Source: Vicia villosa (taxonomy: Eukaryota; Streptophyta; Magnoliopsida; Fabales; Fabaceae). From it: DNA of 64,000 nt. Every line of letters begins with the position of its first letter. The first letter of the stretch is position 1. The translations under genes and the position numbers were made by a program. The stretch is from contig NC_081183.1 in NCBI RefSeq assembly GCF_029867415.1, positions 66,724,336 through 66,788,335 of the forward strand, written 5' to 3'. This document shows positions 34,223 to 45,260 of this stretch, piece after piece. The notes below the pieces were generated by a model. That model saw nothing but the letters and a program-made list of their open reading frames with translations. It ran no database searches and had not been told where the DNA came from.

Positions 34223-34305
34223 AATAGTATCGATCGTGTCAGATACATAAATCTAATACAACGGGAATAAAGACATTAACGACTATTGACCAACTAGTCA
34301 ACCAT

Positions 34306-34317
34306 GCTCTGATACCA
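34306..34317 (-). promoter_or_regulatory. Tekay PBS
   Basis: The minus strand reads TGGTATCAGAGC four bases after the 5' LTR end at 34322. Confidence 0.9.
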
Positions 34318-34321
34318 CTAA

Positions 34322-36046
34322 TGTAACACCCATTTCCTAACCCCAAAATATATCATTCAATCACACAGAGTAAGCATGCATAAAGGAAAAAGGGCATCAC
34401 ATGTTATTTTCATCACAATGAAAACCTAAAAAAACATTCAATATTCTTAATATGCAAAGATCATATTGTAACACAATGTAAATCTCATGCTTCCATACAT
34501 TATGCATAAACGCTTGCGGAGAAACAATTGAATTGCTATTAAAAGATTCAATGAATATATCCCATACTATATTCATCTACCAAATTCAAATAAACATTTA
34601 AATCCACATACTAATTTGAAATCCATAATCTTGGCCACATAGCCTTAAACAAAATATCCGAGGACTCAAACGAATACATCCGAATATCCAACAAAAACAT
34701 AGGAAATAGCAATATCCAAGCATAAGCATAAGTCTAAAGAAAATCCCCCCAAGTGTTACATGATCAGAGCATATGACTCGCTACCTAATCTAATAACAAA
34801 CTCAGGAGCTCCTCGGCTAGATCCCCGGACAAGCTACTACTCGTCGGAACCTGCACGTTATCAACAAATGATAACATTCAAACAGAAGAGTGAGAATTCA
34901 ACTTCATATAGAAAACATAATAATGGGAAATGCAACATAAACAAGCTTACATTTCACAGTTCATCACTCTTCATAAAAACATGCTTTTATAACCATACAA
35001 CAAAGTTAACATGTTTCATCATTAAATCACCAAGTTACTTCATTCAAGTAATTATATCTAATTACTAATTCAACAATTATATTCCACAAAGGAAATGCCA
35101 TCTAGTATACAACTATCGCATAAAATCCACATTATGCATCACTCATCACATAATCAATCCAAGTCAATCATATTGCAAAATCACACAAAACATTATTCAC
35201 ACCGACACGTGCGACTCAAGTGTGACTCTATACAATATACATGTGGATCCCATCCGTTATCATTTCCGGTCATGCCGATTGTCTTTCCTCTATAGACTAG
35301 ATAACCACCTCAAAAGCCTCATTCTGCGTTAAGCTTTCAAATCTCATTCGGCGTTAGATTTGGGACAATCAAGCTCAACCCAATCAAGCATACGAATTCC
35401 ATCCCAAATCCCTTAAACTCAACCCAATCAAGCTGAAAACACCAACCATCACAAACAACAATAGAATACATGTTATAACCACAAACATAACACATATTAT
35501 GAATCTTCTAACATCATAACATCATCAAACATCAATTAAAACACATTTTAAATCATAAATTCGTGCATTTGTTCATAAACCCTAACTTTTCCATATTTCC
35601 ATGAAATTGTAAAGATGAAGAGATAATCACAACAACACACATTAACCAATCATATAGTCTATAAGAACTTGTATTCAAACCCTTACCTCTACTCTTAAAT
35701 CCACCCTCTTCAAGAAATCTACAAATTCCTTCTTTTTCTCTTCTATGTTCTTCTTCTCTTCTCTACTCTTCTTTCTATCTTTCTATCTAATTTTAGGTTA
35801 ACTCATAAAATTCCGTTCTAACTCTCATTATCTCATTGGGCTTAACCCATCCACTATTCTCATTCTAATTCCTACTAAGCCCAATAGCTAATTCTAATAT
35901 AATTCTAACATTTATTAATTAGCTAAATAACAGATTACCACAAAATCAAATAATTATTACTCAAACAATAATTAAATTAACACACAACAATACCAATTAT
36001 CAAATAATCCTAATTAATTAAAATCTAATAAAAATAGGGTGTTACA
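34322..36046 (-). repeat. Tekay 5' LTR with internal deletion (1725 bp)
   Basis: About 575 bp are missing relative to the 3' LTR. At the break (about 35370-35392) lies filler that copies the nearby CTCAACCCAATCAAG. Confidence 0.9.
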
Positions 36047-37363
36047 CAAGACGCCTGTAAACAAAATAATTTTTTACTGCCAACTCTTGGATCGACTTCA
36101 ACCCCAAGATGTAATACCACTAAAACTTTTCATTTTCTAACTATATTTGTAAAATAAACTATCTACTATAATATGAAATTATTTTTTTCGTTGCAGTATA
36201 TTTGGAGACCGTACTTGGAACTGGGCCATGAACCCGACCCTAAAGAGGTGGCTATTTGGACGGCCAAATCACCTATCATACGGTTATCCACTGTGGAGAT
36301 GCACCAAAGTGACCGTGTAAAGCTCCAATTCGGCATGCATCAAGGTATCCCTAACCCCCCTGAGTGTTTGGAACCATGGCATCTGCAAAAGGTCATTCAA
36401 CAGTGGTACACAAAAAATTGGAAGACATCCGCTAAAGAGCACCGTAAAATATGGGCTCGTCGTTCCACCACTGTCCTACAATTTCCTGTGGCGCCGACCG
36501 AAATGAAACCAAAGGCTAAATATGTCGACTAGTACAGAACGGTCACAAATCCTGAAATGTTTGTGTCTGAACCTTTCTATTTCGCAGACCCGCGAGCACA
36601 ACAACCATATTTCCAACAACAACAACCACATATTTTCCTACAACAACAACAAAATTTCCAACAACAACAACCACCACCAAATTTCTAACAACAACAACCA
36701 CCACCAAATTTCCAACAAAATCACCAAAAACAATATTATCCACAACAACAACCACCCAATTACTAGCAACAACCAATAAACCAACAATAACCTATTTACC
36801 AACAACAACAACAATTCCAACAATACCACCGCCAACAACCATTTCAAACTCAACCACAAACTCAACCCCACCACCTACGCTTCCAAGATCTCAATATGGC
36901 AGGCTCTTCCAAATCACCACCACTTACCCCCAACATAAGCATACAAGAAGAATACCCGCCATACAACTCATTCAACCAACAAACATCACAATACCCCAAC
37001 CAACCATTGAACTTCAATACACCACCACAACCAATGTATTTTAACTAACCCGATTCCACCACCAACTTCCAAAGACCAAACTTAGAGGCCGCACCCACTA
37101 GGAGAAATTTCAACCCACCAAGACAAAGCTTTGAAGGCTTCGCGGGCACCCGCCTTTCCTATAGCGGGAATTCTAGAGGTCAAGGACGGCTCGTATATTT
37201 TGTAGACCCGGAATGCATTGAGGGGCCATCGACTCAAACACAAGAGGAACCAAATAGAGGGGGGCGTCGCAGGAATAGGGGAGCACTACCAACTCGTGAG
37301 CCTTCTACACGAGTTATTAGACAACCTGGGTGCGGATCGTACCAGGGTCCACGCGGTCATTAG
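36047..37363 (+). pseudogene. PMD gene, 3' fragment with Q/P-rich tail
   Basis: The exon resumes at the Tekay border (frame YCQLLDRLQPQD), ends at a GTAATA donor at 36111, and after an 86-bp intron (acceptor TTGCAG at 36191-36196) continues as YIWRPYLELGHEP. The conserved end of the plant mobile domain follows (STVEMHQSDRVKLQFG, RKIWARRSTTVL). A TAG at 36530-36532 interrupts it; the same frame then goes on into a glutamine/proline-rich region (QQQ and PPP runs, 36590-36880) with several CAA-to-TAA type stops, then a glycine/arginine-rich end near 37363. The exon phase fits across the intron exactly. Its first part is at 17706. Confidence 0.7.
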
Positions 37364-37502
37364 AAATTTTATTATTATCATTAATGTATTTTGTACTTTT
37401 TTAAATTTTAATGTACTTTTTTATTATGATTAATGATTAATGTATTTGGTACTTGTTTATTTATTTATATTACTTTTCAAACTAACAAAATAGTAAAAAA
37501 TA
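37364..37502 (+). other. AT-rich 3' end of the MULE PMD gene
   Basis: AT-rich sequence with three ATTAATGTATTT-like copies (about 37380, 37430, 37438); likely the 3' untranslated region. Nothing else is seen. Confidence 0.4.
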
Positions 37503-37756
37503 ATTGGTAAAAAAAATTATATAAAAAAATTGAAAAAAAATAAGGGAGGTGTTGTCGCCAGGGGGTGGCGACAACACCTGTTTTCTGAACGTCTTCGGCA
37601 ATGGGCTTGGCGACCCCTTTGAAATTTCAGTGTTGTCGCCACCCCCCCTGGCGACAACGTGTTTTTTTAGCAAAAAAGTGGCTATTTGTGTAATTATTTT
37701 GAAATATTGGTTATTTCTGATTTTTTTTTAAAAAAAATGGTTATTAAAAAAAAATC
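37503..37756 (-). repeat. MULE right terminal inverted repeat
   Basis: Reverse complement of 14226-14480. Palindromes at about 37546-37579 and 37629-37662 have arms GGTGTTGTCGCC. Confidence 0.9.
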
Positions 37757-37766
37757 GATGATTATG

Positions 37767-37961
37767 TTGCAAGAATATTGGAAGATTAACGTATGCGTGT
37801 TGGAATTCAAATCATGTTGAGTTGTTGCTATATCGGAAAAGTAGTAGTCGAGGTGTTGCAAAACGCGACTTGATGACCAGAGAGTAGGTGTGGAATTGGC
37901 GTCGAGGATGGTTGTGTCGGATAAATTTCCGAGGACGAAAATATCCTAAGTGGGGGAGAGT
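37767..37961 (+). mobile_element. Element B internal remnant and polypurine tract
   Basis: Follows the MULE TSD and ends in the PPT AAGTGGGGGAGAGT (37948-37961) before an LTR start. The short FPRTKIS-like coding end seen in chromovirus 3' regions is not evident, so the element class rests on PPT and LTR. Confidence 0.6.
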
Positions 37962-38990
37962 TGTAACGCCCAGAAATTCATTCATTATACAAATGAATTA
38001 TTAAGGATTTATTTGTTGGAATTAGTCGAAGTTGGGGATTACCTGTGTTATTATAAGAGGCGTAAATAGGATTAATATATCGTTTGAGCTGATAGGTTGG
38101 TAGTCGGGTAGATGGTCAATTTGGTCAGAAGAAATTAATATTAGAAATAATATTAGTTTTATGAGAATATTATTTAATTTATTTGAGTTGAGTCGTGTGT
38201 GGAAAATAGCAAAGTTGGAGGTATTGTGTAGTAGGCCCATTAAGACAATTGGTAGATTTAATATTTTATTAAGTTATTAGAAATATAAAAATATATGAGG
38301 TAGTGTTATCAGTAAGCAAAATAAGGTTTTGTACGTAGCAGCTAGGGTTTTGGAAAGAGAGGCACCAAGGACTTGAGAAGATATCTGCATCTGAGTTGTT
38401 GCTGATAATTGCAAGGAGGAGGATATATAGAGTTGGAAGCTGCGGAAAAGCTTAGTCGAACCGGAAATTATAGAGCGACCACCAATCCAAGATAAGGGTG
38501 GGGTTCAATCTCTATAACCGGATTTATGATAAATTGTATGTGGGGTAGGTCGTATAAATTTTCCATGGATTAATTGATGTTTCGGTTGTGTTTGATTGTC
38601 GTGAATTGATACCGAATTTTTTGAGGTTAATTGATTATCGAAGATTGTTCTGTGTTAGTGTAATTGTTAAGTTTTTGTAAAATATATGTTGTATTGGTTG
38701 GATTGAGAAGGAAATTGGAGATCGAGAATAAAGGAAAGTTACAGGAAAAAGCTAAACGTAGAGTCAAAGAGGAAGATGAAAGAAAAGTTGGGGATGGGGG
38801 CCACCCTGGGTAAGGGGCGAGTGCCCCATCATATGAAAAGCAAGTGGGGCCACCAGCAAAAGGCATGGCGGGCGCCCCATGAAGAAGAGAGGGAGAGGGC
38901 GGACGTCCCTTATGTGTGGGGTTGGGCGTCCCAGCCTTTTCTCCTTTTTGTTATTTTAATTGTTTGTTTTGTTTTGTGTGAATTGTAGTG
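37962..38990 (+). mobile_element. Element B 3' LTR, truncated
   Basis: Starts TGTAACGCCC right after the PPT. A GC-rich region with GGGCGCCCC/GGGGCCACC motifs lies at 38790-38930. The expected end (GGGCGTTACA) is not found, and from about 38990 the sequence changes character, so the LTR is truncated there. The boundary is approximate. Confidence 0.65.
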
Positions 38991-39350
38991 GTTGCTTATC
39001 GTGATCAAGTCGTCCTCTGAACTATCCTCAAAATTGTCAGACATCATATCATCATCCTTATCATTGGAAACAAATTTACACTCCACTGTCGTCGTACCCC
39101 CTGTGGGGATGGCATTGTCAGCCTTTCTTTTGCAGGCATGCGCTGTGCCTTTTTTTTTCATTTCTAGGCACATGTGCAGTTCCTTGACTTGCTTTCCTTG
39201 CAGCCTTTTTGTTTCTTCGAAACCTTTTCCATTGGGTTCGTGTCATGGGGTTTTTCCCCTTGTATGTTGGAGGTATATGATACTTGGTGAAAACATTTCC
39301 TGCTTCACCAGCTTAAGTCGAACTTGACCCTTTTTCTAGCACTTGCCATT
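38991..39350 (-). pseudogene. Short decayed coding fragment, unrecognised
   Basis: The minus strand has an acidic segment (DKDDDMMSDNFEDSSEDD) and, in another frame further upstream, a basic one (TRTQWKRFRRNKK). Such basic/acidic linkers occur in gag-pol polyproteins, so a retroelement fragment is likely, but no domain supports this. Confidence 0.3.
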
Positions 39351-40071
39351 ATTAGTGTTCACAATTCTATAGTGTCACATACAAGTATACATGTTTTGAT
39401 TGCAATAATTGATAAATATTAAGAGTATCGTACCCACAGGGAGTGCTACTACACATATATGACTTTTATATTCCATTTTAAGCATAAGTAAGAGAGATGA
39501 TAATTGTTGGGATTAAATCCAGCTTTCTTGTATTATAAAATAAATAAAGTAAAAGACAAAGTGTTGTAGAAATGATATTTGAAATATAGTTGAGCTATGA
39601 TCCGTTTGTATATATAAGTGTGTTTTAGTGTAATGATGTGTGAATTTGTGACATGCAAGGTCAGAAGGATCTAGGCGTGTATCTCTACAACATCAGCAAC
39701 ATATAAAAGGATTAGGGATACAAATCTCTAAGCTCCACTTGTAATCCTAGAATATGTCTATTAAAAGTTCTAATTTCCTTAATGATTGTAGTTACTTATG
39801 TTTAAGCAACTAATTCAAGTGAATATGTCTATCTTACTCTTTCAACCATCACTACTCATGAAGTCCACTTGTTGTTGGATCTCTCACAACAACAAGCTTA
39901 TAAATATTCCCAAGGTGATTAGTCAAAGAAACAAATATTAAAACGGTAACACATGGTAAAGCCTGTACTAATCACACACATTTAACTTAAACACACTATA
40001 TATATTAACTTCTCATAACTCAACTAAAAGGAGTTTAGCTCATAGTGAGATGAGTACAAACAATGAATAAG
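39351..40071. other. Unclassified AT-rich repeat-like sequence
   Basis: No coding potential. The phrase TATCGTACCCACAGGGAGTG (about 39428) resembles non-coding parts of other plant LTR elements. No boundaries or TSDs were found. Confidence 0.3.
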
Positions 40072-41611
40072 GTTCCTGTCATACCCTAATTTTGACCCCC
40101 CTGAGATGTCACATCTCCAGACATTTCAAAACTCAAGACAGGCACTCAAGACAGTTATTTGTTTATCTAATACTCAATTGAGAATGCTCAAGGACAAAGG
40201 AGCTCAGGCAAAGGATCAATCAGCAAGAGAAGGACTTCTAGTACTACCACAAGACTCAAATGATTCATCTATGCTGATAAGACACCAGTCATCAGGGCTC
40301 ATGTTTGCTTAGTTCACCAGGCTAGGGTTTTGAGCCCATCAAGGACTAAAATCATGGACCACATTTGGGAAACCCTAAAAAGCTCCAAGGCATCACTCAA
40401 AGAGTTCAATCATCCTCAAATGATCCCTATGACAATATCCACTGGACGTTATACCTCAATTCAAGATCTACTGTCATCAATTTTATCTGGTCTACAATTA
40501 GGGTTTTAGACCTAATTCACCTAGACGATTGACTTTTCATCAGGACATGGATCCATAACTCAAAACATGGCTCAAGTACTTCTATTACCTCAATATAATC
40601 CATTCATACCATTCATCTGAGGAGGAGAGCTTGATTCATCACAAAAGTCCAAGATTTCACTTCATTTAGAAAAAGTCAACTATACAAGATCACCTTTGAC
40701 TTTTAGATTTTGGGTCAAAACATGACTTTTAAGGATCAATATCATTAATATGTGATTATTGAAGTCATTTGACCAAAGAAAATCAAGAAAATCCATCAAA
40801 GATCAAAAAGTCAACAAAAAGTCAAACTAGTGCATTTTGACCTAATTCATGGATCTCAAAATTTCACCTACACAACTCAAAAAACATCCAACATGAAAGT
40901 TGTAGATCTCACAAAATAAAAAAAACTTTTCACATTGGAACTTTTTTCAAGAGATCAATCATTTAAGATCTATGAGCTTTGGAAGTTATAGGTCATAAAA
41001 ACTTAGAAAAATTCTAACTGTTTTTAACCTAGTTTTTTTCAAACTTTGGGCCCATTTTACACAATTTTCCCAAATGATTTTGAAGAAGCTCCAAAATAAT
41101 GAATTGAAGTATATGTTAAGGGCTTTCCAAATTATGCTCAACCTTCTCCAAATTCATTTTAAGCTAGGAGTTATGATTGTTCAAAGTTGGGCTCATGAAG
41201 TAAAATTATAGGTCATGTTCAATTTTGAAACTTTGCAAATTTGTGCAAATGAATCTACTAATTGATGCTACATGACCCATAACATATCATTAGAGATACC
41301 ATACATTCATTTTCACCATGGCATAAGGATTAGAGAATATTCCCAAAACAAGAACATGTGATCAAGTAATGATTACATTTGGGAAATTTATGGCCAAGTG
41401 GTGAATCATCAAAGGCATCTCTTCCCAACCAATTAGAACTCTCATCTACATCATAAATGTTCCCCAAGATCACAAGAGATCAATGGATAGGGAGCTAGCC
41501 CGAGTTTGCCATCATTACATTTGCAAGATTCCTTGAATTTCTTCATGGCCAAGAAACCAAAACTACCTCACTAAGCAAGCTCGCTCTCTTCAATCTGTAC
41601 AGAGATCTCTT

Positions 41612-41621
41612 CCTATAAATA
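41612..41621 (+). promoter_or_regulatory. Element C LTR TATA box
   Basis: CCTATAAATA followed by an LTR stretch that begins the transcribed part; it lies about 1.5 kb from the LTR start, as in the other Ogre-type LTRs here. Confidence 0.55.
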
Positions 41622-42568
41622 CAAGTGCCCTCCTCAGTATTAGACACACCAAAGCAACTCCAATTCTTGCTTTCTCCTTCTCTCCCTCATGCTTATAGTT
41701 TTCAAAAGTTCTTTGGCAAGAAGAATCGAATTCTTCAAACCAGAGCTCTTCTTTTGAAAGTAAGCCTTCTAACATCTCAAGGAGGTTTATTAGAAGTGAT
41801 CCAAGTACCTGGAACACTTCTGTAAGTGCAAGAACACCATCTTCACTTTCAATTTGGAGCAAAGTCAGTTGTAGGTCTGTATATCAATTCAGAGGGTGTC
41901 AAACAAATCCAAGCATTCATACACGTTCCTTAGGGTGTAGTGAAGCTATCCAGATGGTCGCAACTCATCTGTGAGTGCAGATTCACCATCTTCAATTCCT
42001 ACTTGAAGCTCAAGCAAGAGGGGTCTAGTAGATCATTTCAGAGGTTTTCAAAGCAATCTAAGTGCCCAGATAGCATCAACAAGGTCCCATGAAGCTTTTG
42101 CAATCATTCACTCAAAGCCAAAAGCTCTCCATCATCATCACGACCTTCAGTTTCGGAGGTAAGTTTCTCAACTCTACCCTTTTAATTCGTGTATTCTTTG
42201 TGTTAAAACTCAACACCAATTCATTCAGCATCATAAGATGATTAAAAACCCTCTATCATCATCCATTTATTCTTGAGTATGGACATTTAATTTCATTTTT
42301 AATTTTTAGGGTTCTTCACGTATTTTAGATAATTCAATAGATGTAGTTAATATAAATTTATGTTAGTTACATATTTGAAATCGTGAGTGAATTTAGAGCA
42401 AGTTTGATGTTTACATCATCCTGTTTGGTTGAGAATTGAGCAAGTAAGAAAATTCAAATTTTCTAAGCTTGAGGTTGAAGACGATAATGGCTATGGCGCG
42501 CGAAATTTAAATCTCTGGGTGAAGTTTATTTTATTTTGAATGGTATGCGTTTTATAAACGAATTCATC

Positions 42569-42652
42569 GTTTGCCCTAGTGGCCTCACATGCGCTCTTAG
42601 CCCTCTCATTCCTCAAGTCTGGGGTTCGAATCCCCCTCGCCCCAGACTTTTT
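42569..42652 (+). other. tRNA-like module 1 in element C LTR
   Basis: A-box-like TTGCCCTAGTGG (42571-42582), B box GGTTCGAATCC (42623-42633) and a T5 run (42648-42652). Not a tRNA gene: no acceptor stem or anticodon arm could be formed by eye. Confidence 0.5.
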
Positions 42653-42726
42653 GATTCTTTTATTTTTCAATGATTTTCCACTTGTTTTGAAACATAACCA
42701 AATGGGTTTGTGTTATAATCACCAAC

Positions 42727-42810
42727 TGGCGCTTGGCCCAGTGGTGTTATTTTGAACTGGTGACTTCAAGGGCGTGTGTTCAAACCTTGGTGAGACCAAA
42801 ACCTTTTTTT
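42727..42810 (+). other. tRNA-like module 2 in element C LTR
   Basis: A box TGGCCCAGTGG (42734-42744), B box TGTTCAAACC (42777-42786) and a T7 run (42804-42810), the layout of a Pol III internal promoter with terminator. Confidence 0.5.
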
Positions 42811-43379
42811 ACCACTATTTTCTTTCATTTTCTTCACAAACTTCACATTATTAATTTACCTATCAAATTAAATCATTCCCTTTTGATTTTTTACACACTC
42901 TTCATTTAATATATCTATTTTGTGAATAATCAAAAAAATCACAAAAATATTATATATTTGATATATTTTTATTAGGTTTAAAATAACATATTTTTTAAGT
43001 ATTTTAAAATACTTTAAATATAATTTTCACTTGATTTTCAAAACTTAATCCCTTGTAAATATTTTGTGTTAAAACCCTAATCATTTAGGTCTTAATTAGG
43101 TATAGACTTTGTCTTTACCCTAATTAAGTTGACTTTTGTCAATATTACAAATTGTTTTCAAAACTCCAATTTAAACAGACGATACAGGTTTTCAGACAAC
43201 AAAACCTTATATCATTTCAAATCATCATTCAACTGTTTCTCATAAACAGTAAATAAATCTTTGGGCCTCTAATAGAGTGTAAGACCTAACACCTTCTTCT
43301 TTTCATAGTTTGTTTTACAAAACTGTATTTACAAAATCTTCTCTGTGTTTTCAAAACATTCTTCTGGTATTTGAAGGGC

Positions 43380-45260
43380 ATTATTCCCGGTGAAACTCTT
43401 CAGATACCTATGTGACCTAGTGTCCATCTTCACTTCTTCTGTTTTAAATAAAATATTCAACTGTTTACAATTAAACCTTCAATTGTTGCCAATAAATAAT
43501 AAAGCTACTGGTAAGGCTTTGTACATACATCTTGAAAGGCCTCCACTCCATCCAGGTTAGGCTTTACAAGCTTTCAATTTACAATCTTCATTTAAATTAC
43601 TGTCAAATATAAACTGTATATATTTGTTTAAAACTACGTCTGAGTACAACCTTAGGACAGACTATATATATATATATTATAGGACTATGGCCTAGGATTG
43701 AAAATGTCTTCCCGGTGAAGGCTCTTTCCTAATTAGAGATCTTTAGTTCAAACCTCAAGATGAATTATTCCCGGTGAAACATCTTGAATAAAGCCTTAGA
43801 ACCAAAATAGGGCACAGCCACCCAAGAGGAATTATTCCCGGTGAAACCTCTTACCCATTTGCTTAGAGCCAAAATAAGTTCAAAACCACATAGCTTTCTC
43901 TTGTGCTATAACAAGGACCCTCGATTAGCTTCCTCTTGGGCTCACAATACAAGGACCCACAGGCTTCTTAAAAGCATATTCCCAACTTTCTCTTGAGCTT
44001 GAATACAAGGACCCATCAGGTTTCTTATAAACATAGGAACAGGTCTTTAGTCACCTCTTAGCCTACCCTGGTGAGTTTCTTCTATTCTTAAAACCAGACT
44101 TTAAACAATCTAAATCTCAACATTGAGTCCACCTTTTGGAATGAGAGACATGGACAGTCCCTGTCACCTTTATTTTCAATCTTCAATATTTTTTCCTTAG
44201 CAGAGTCTAGGTCTCCATCTGTCTATTTCCAGTCAGAGTCAGCCTTAATCTTGGGCTTTAACAAGAAGTCTCAAATAGTTAATCACTCCTCCTTTAAGTC
44301 ATAAACCCCTGGAAAGGGTTAGCCTCCAAAATCAGTCCTTTAAAGTCATAAATTCCCTGGAAAGGGTTAGCTTCCAAAAATTCAACTTTTAAAAGATAAT
44401 CTCACCAGCAGAGTAAACCCGTGAAAAGGGTTAGCCTCCAAAATCACTCCTTTAATCCAAATTCCCTAGAAAGGGTTAGCTTCCAAATCATCTTTTGAAA
44501 CTTTCAAAAACTCCCCAGTCGAGTCCCACCTAGGTCAGTCTCAGTCAATAAAAACCAATTACCCGGTAGAGTCTACCTTAGGTCAATCATTCAAACAAAT
44601 TCCCCAGTAAAATCATTCTTCAAAATCTGGGTCTTTCATTCATCAATTCCTGCTTAACAAAAGCACAATCCCCAGTAGGGTCAACCTTAGTCTCTAAAAC
44701 AACAGAGTAATCCCCAGTAGAGTCAAAAATCTCCTCTGAGTCAAAAGATCCCACAGTGGCAGATCTTTCCCCATTTAAAAGTCAGCCTCAACCTTGGGCT
44801 TTGTACAAGGCACATACTCCCCTTTAGAGTCAAAACCCTACTCATAGGTATTCCCCTATCTAGAGTCAGCCACAACCTTGGGCTTTGTACAACATTTCCT
44901 GTGTCAAAAGATTCCTAACCTTTAGGATCTTTTCCCCAGAGAGTCATCCATACTCAGTTTCCTCAACAGTCAGCCACAACCTTGGGCTTCATACAAGACA
45001 TAAAAATAGAGTCTCCCTAGGTAGAGTCAGCCACAATTCTAGGCTTTGTACAGAACATTAAAATAAACTTTTCAATCAAAAACAAAATAAACACTCTACA
45101 GCTAGAGTCAGCCTCAATTCTGGGCTTTGTACAGAAGACAAAATTTCTTAGTTTAATTTAATTTCCAGTGGAGTCATCTCCCAGAGTCAATAAAATCAAT
45201 CAAAAAGCCTCAAGCTTGGGCCTCATACAAGCCAGCTAAAATCAAATCTTTCATACAGTA
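43380..45260 (+). repeat. Interspersed short repeats in element C LTR
   Basis: TTCCCGGTGAAAC-type copies lie near 43386, 43709, 43767 and 43829 (another at 46451). Blocks with CAGCCTCAACCTTGGGCTT and GTACAA recur from 44230 to 45230, with CCCCAGTAGAGTC variants between them. Confidence 0.7.

Larger units (their letters stand above)
18064..36046 (-). mobile_element. Tekay-type Ty3/gypsy chromovirus, split by a copia element
   Basis: LTRs begin TGTAACACCC and end GGGTGTTACA on the + strand. Order on the minus strand: 5' LTR (34322-36046), PBS, gag, protease, RT (split at 22987/32410), RNase H, integrase, a chromodomain-like C-terminus, PPT and 3' LTR (18064-20362). The polyprotein order PR-RT-RH-INT and the C-terminal segment after integrase fit chromoviruses of the Tekay/Del clade. 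A ~370-bp sample of the LTRs differs at about 3% of positions. It lies in the MULE PMD gene, but no TSD is present because the left side is rearranged. Confidence 0.88.
14226..37756. mobile_element. MULE (Mutator-like) with nested retrotransposons
   Basis: A DNA transposon with ~255-bp terminal inverted repeats and a 10-bp TSD GATGATTATG (14216-14225 and 37757-37766). It carries a MuDR-type transposase on the - strand and a plant-mobile-domain gene on the + strand, transcribed divergently from a shared region at about 17280-17630. The total is 23.5 kb, of which about 18.1 kb is the nested Tekay/SIRE/Cassandra stack, leaving about 5.4 kb of MULE. Both genes are broken, so this copy cannot move by itself. 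Confidence 0.9.

Noticed and set aside
33317..34270. 317-codon + strand frame
   Set aside because: It lies opposite the Tekay gag/zinc-knuckle coding region, is rich in S/T/I/L and matches no family; it is an antisense shadow.
36522..36874. N-rich, V-rich and L-rich frames around the CAA repeats
   Set aside because: Other-frame readings of the Q/P-rich PMD tail (CAA runs read as AAC, GTT and TTG).
42569..42810. True tRNA genes
   Set aside because: A and B boxes are present, but no complete cloverleaf could be drawn by eye and no CCA-proximal acceptor stem fits.
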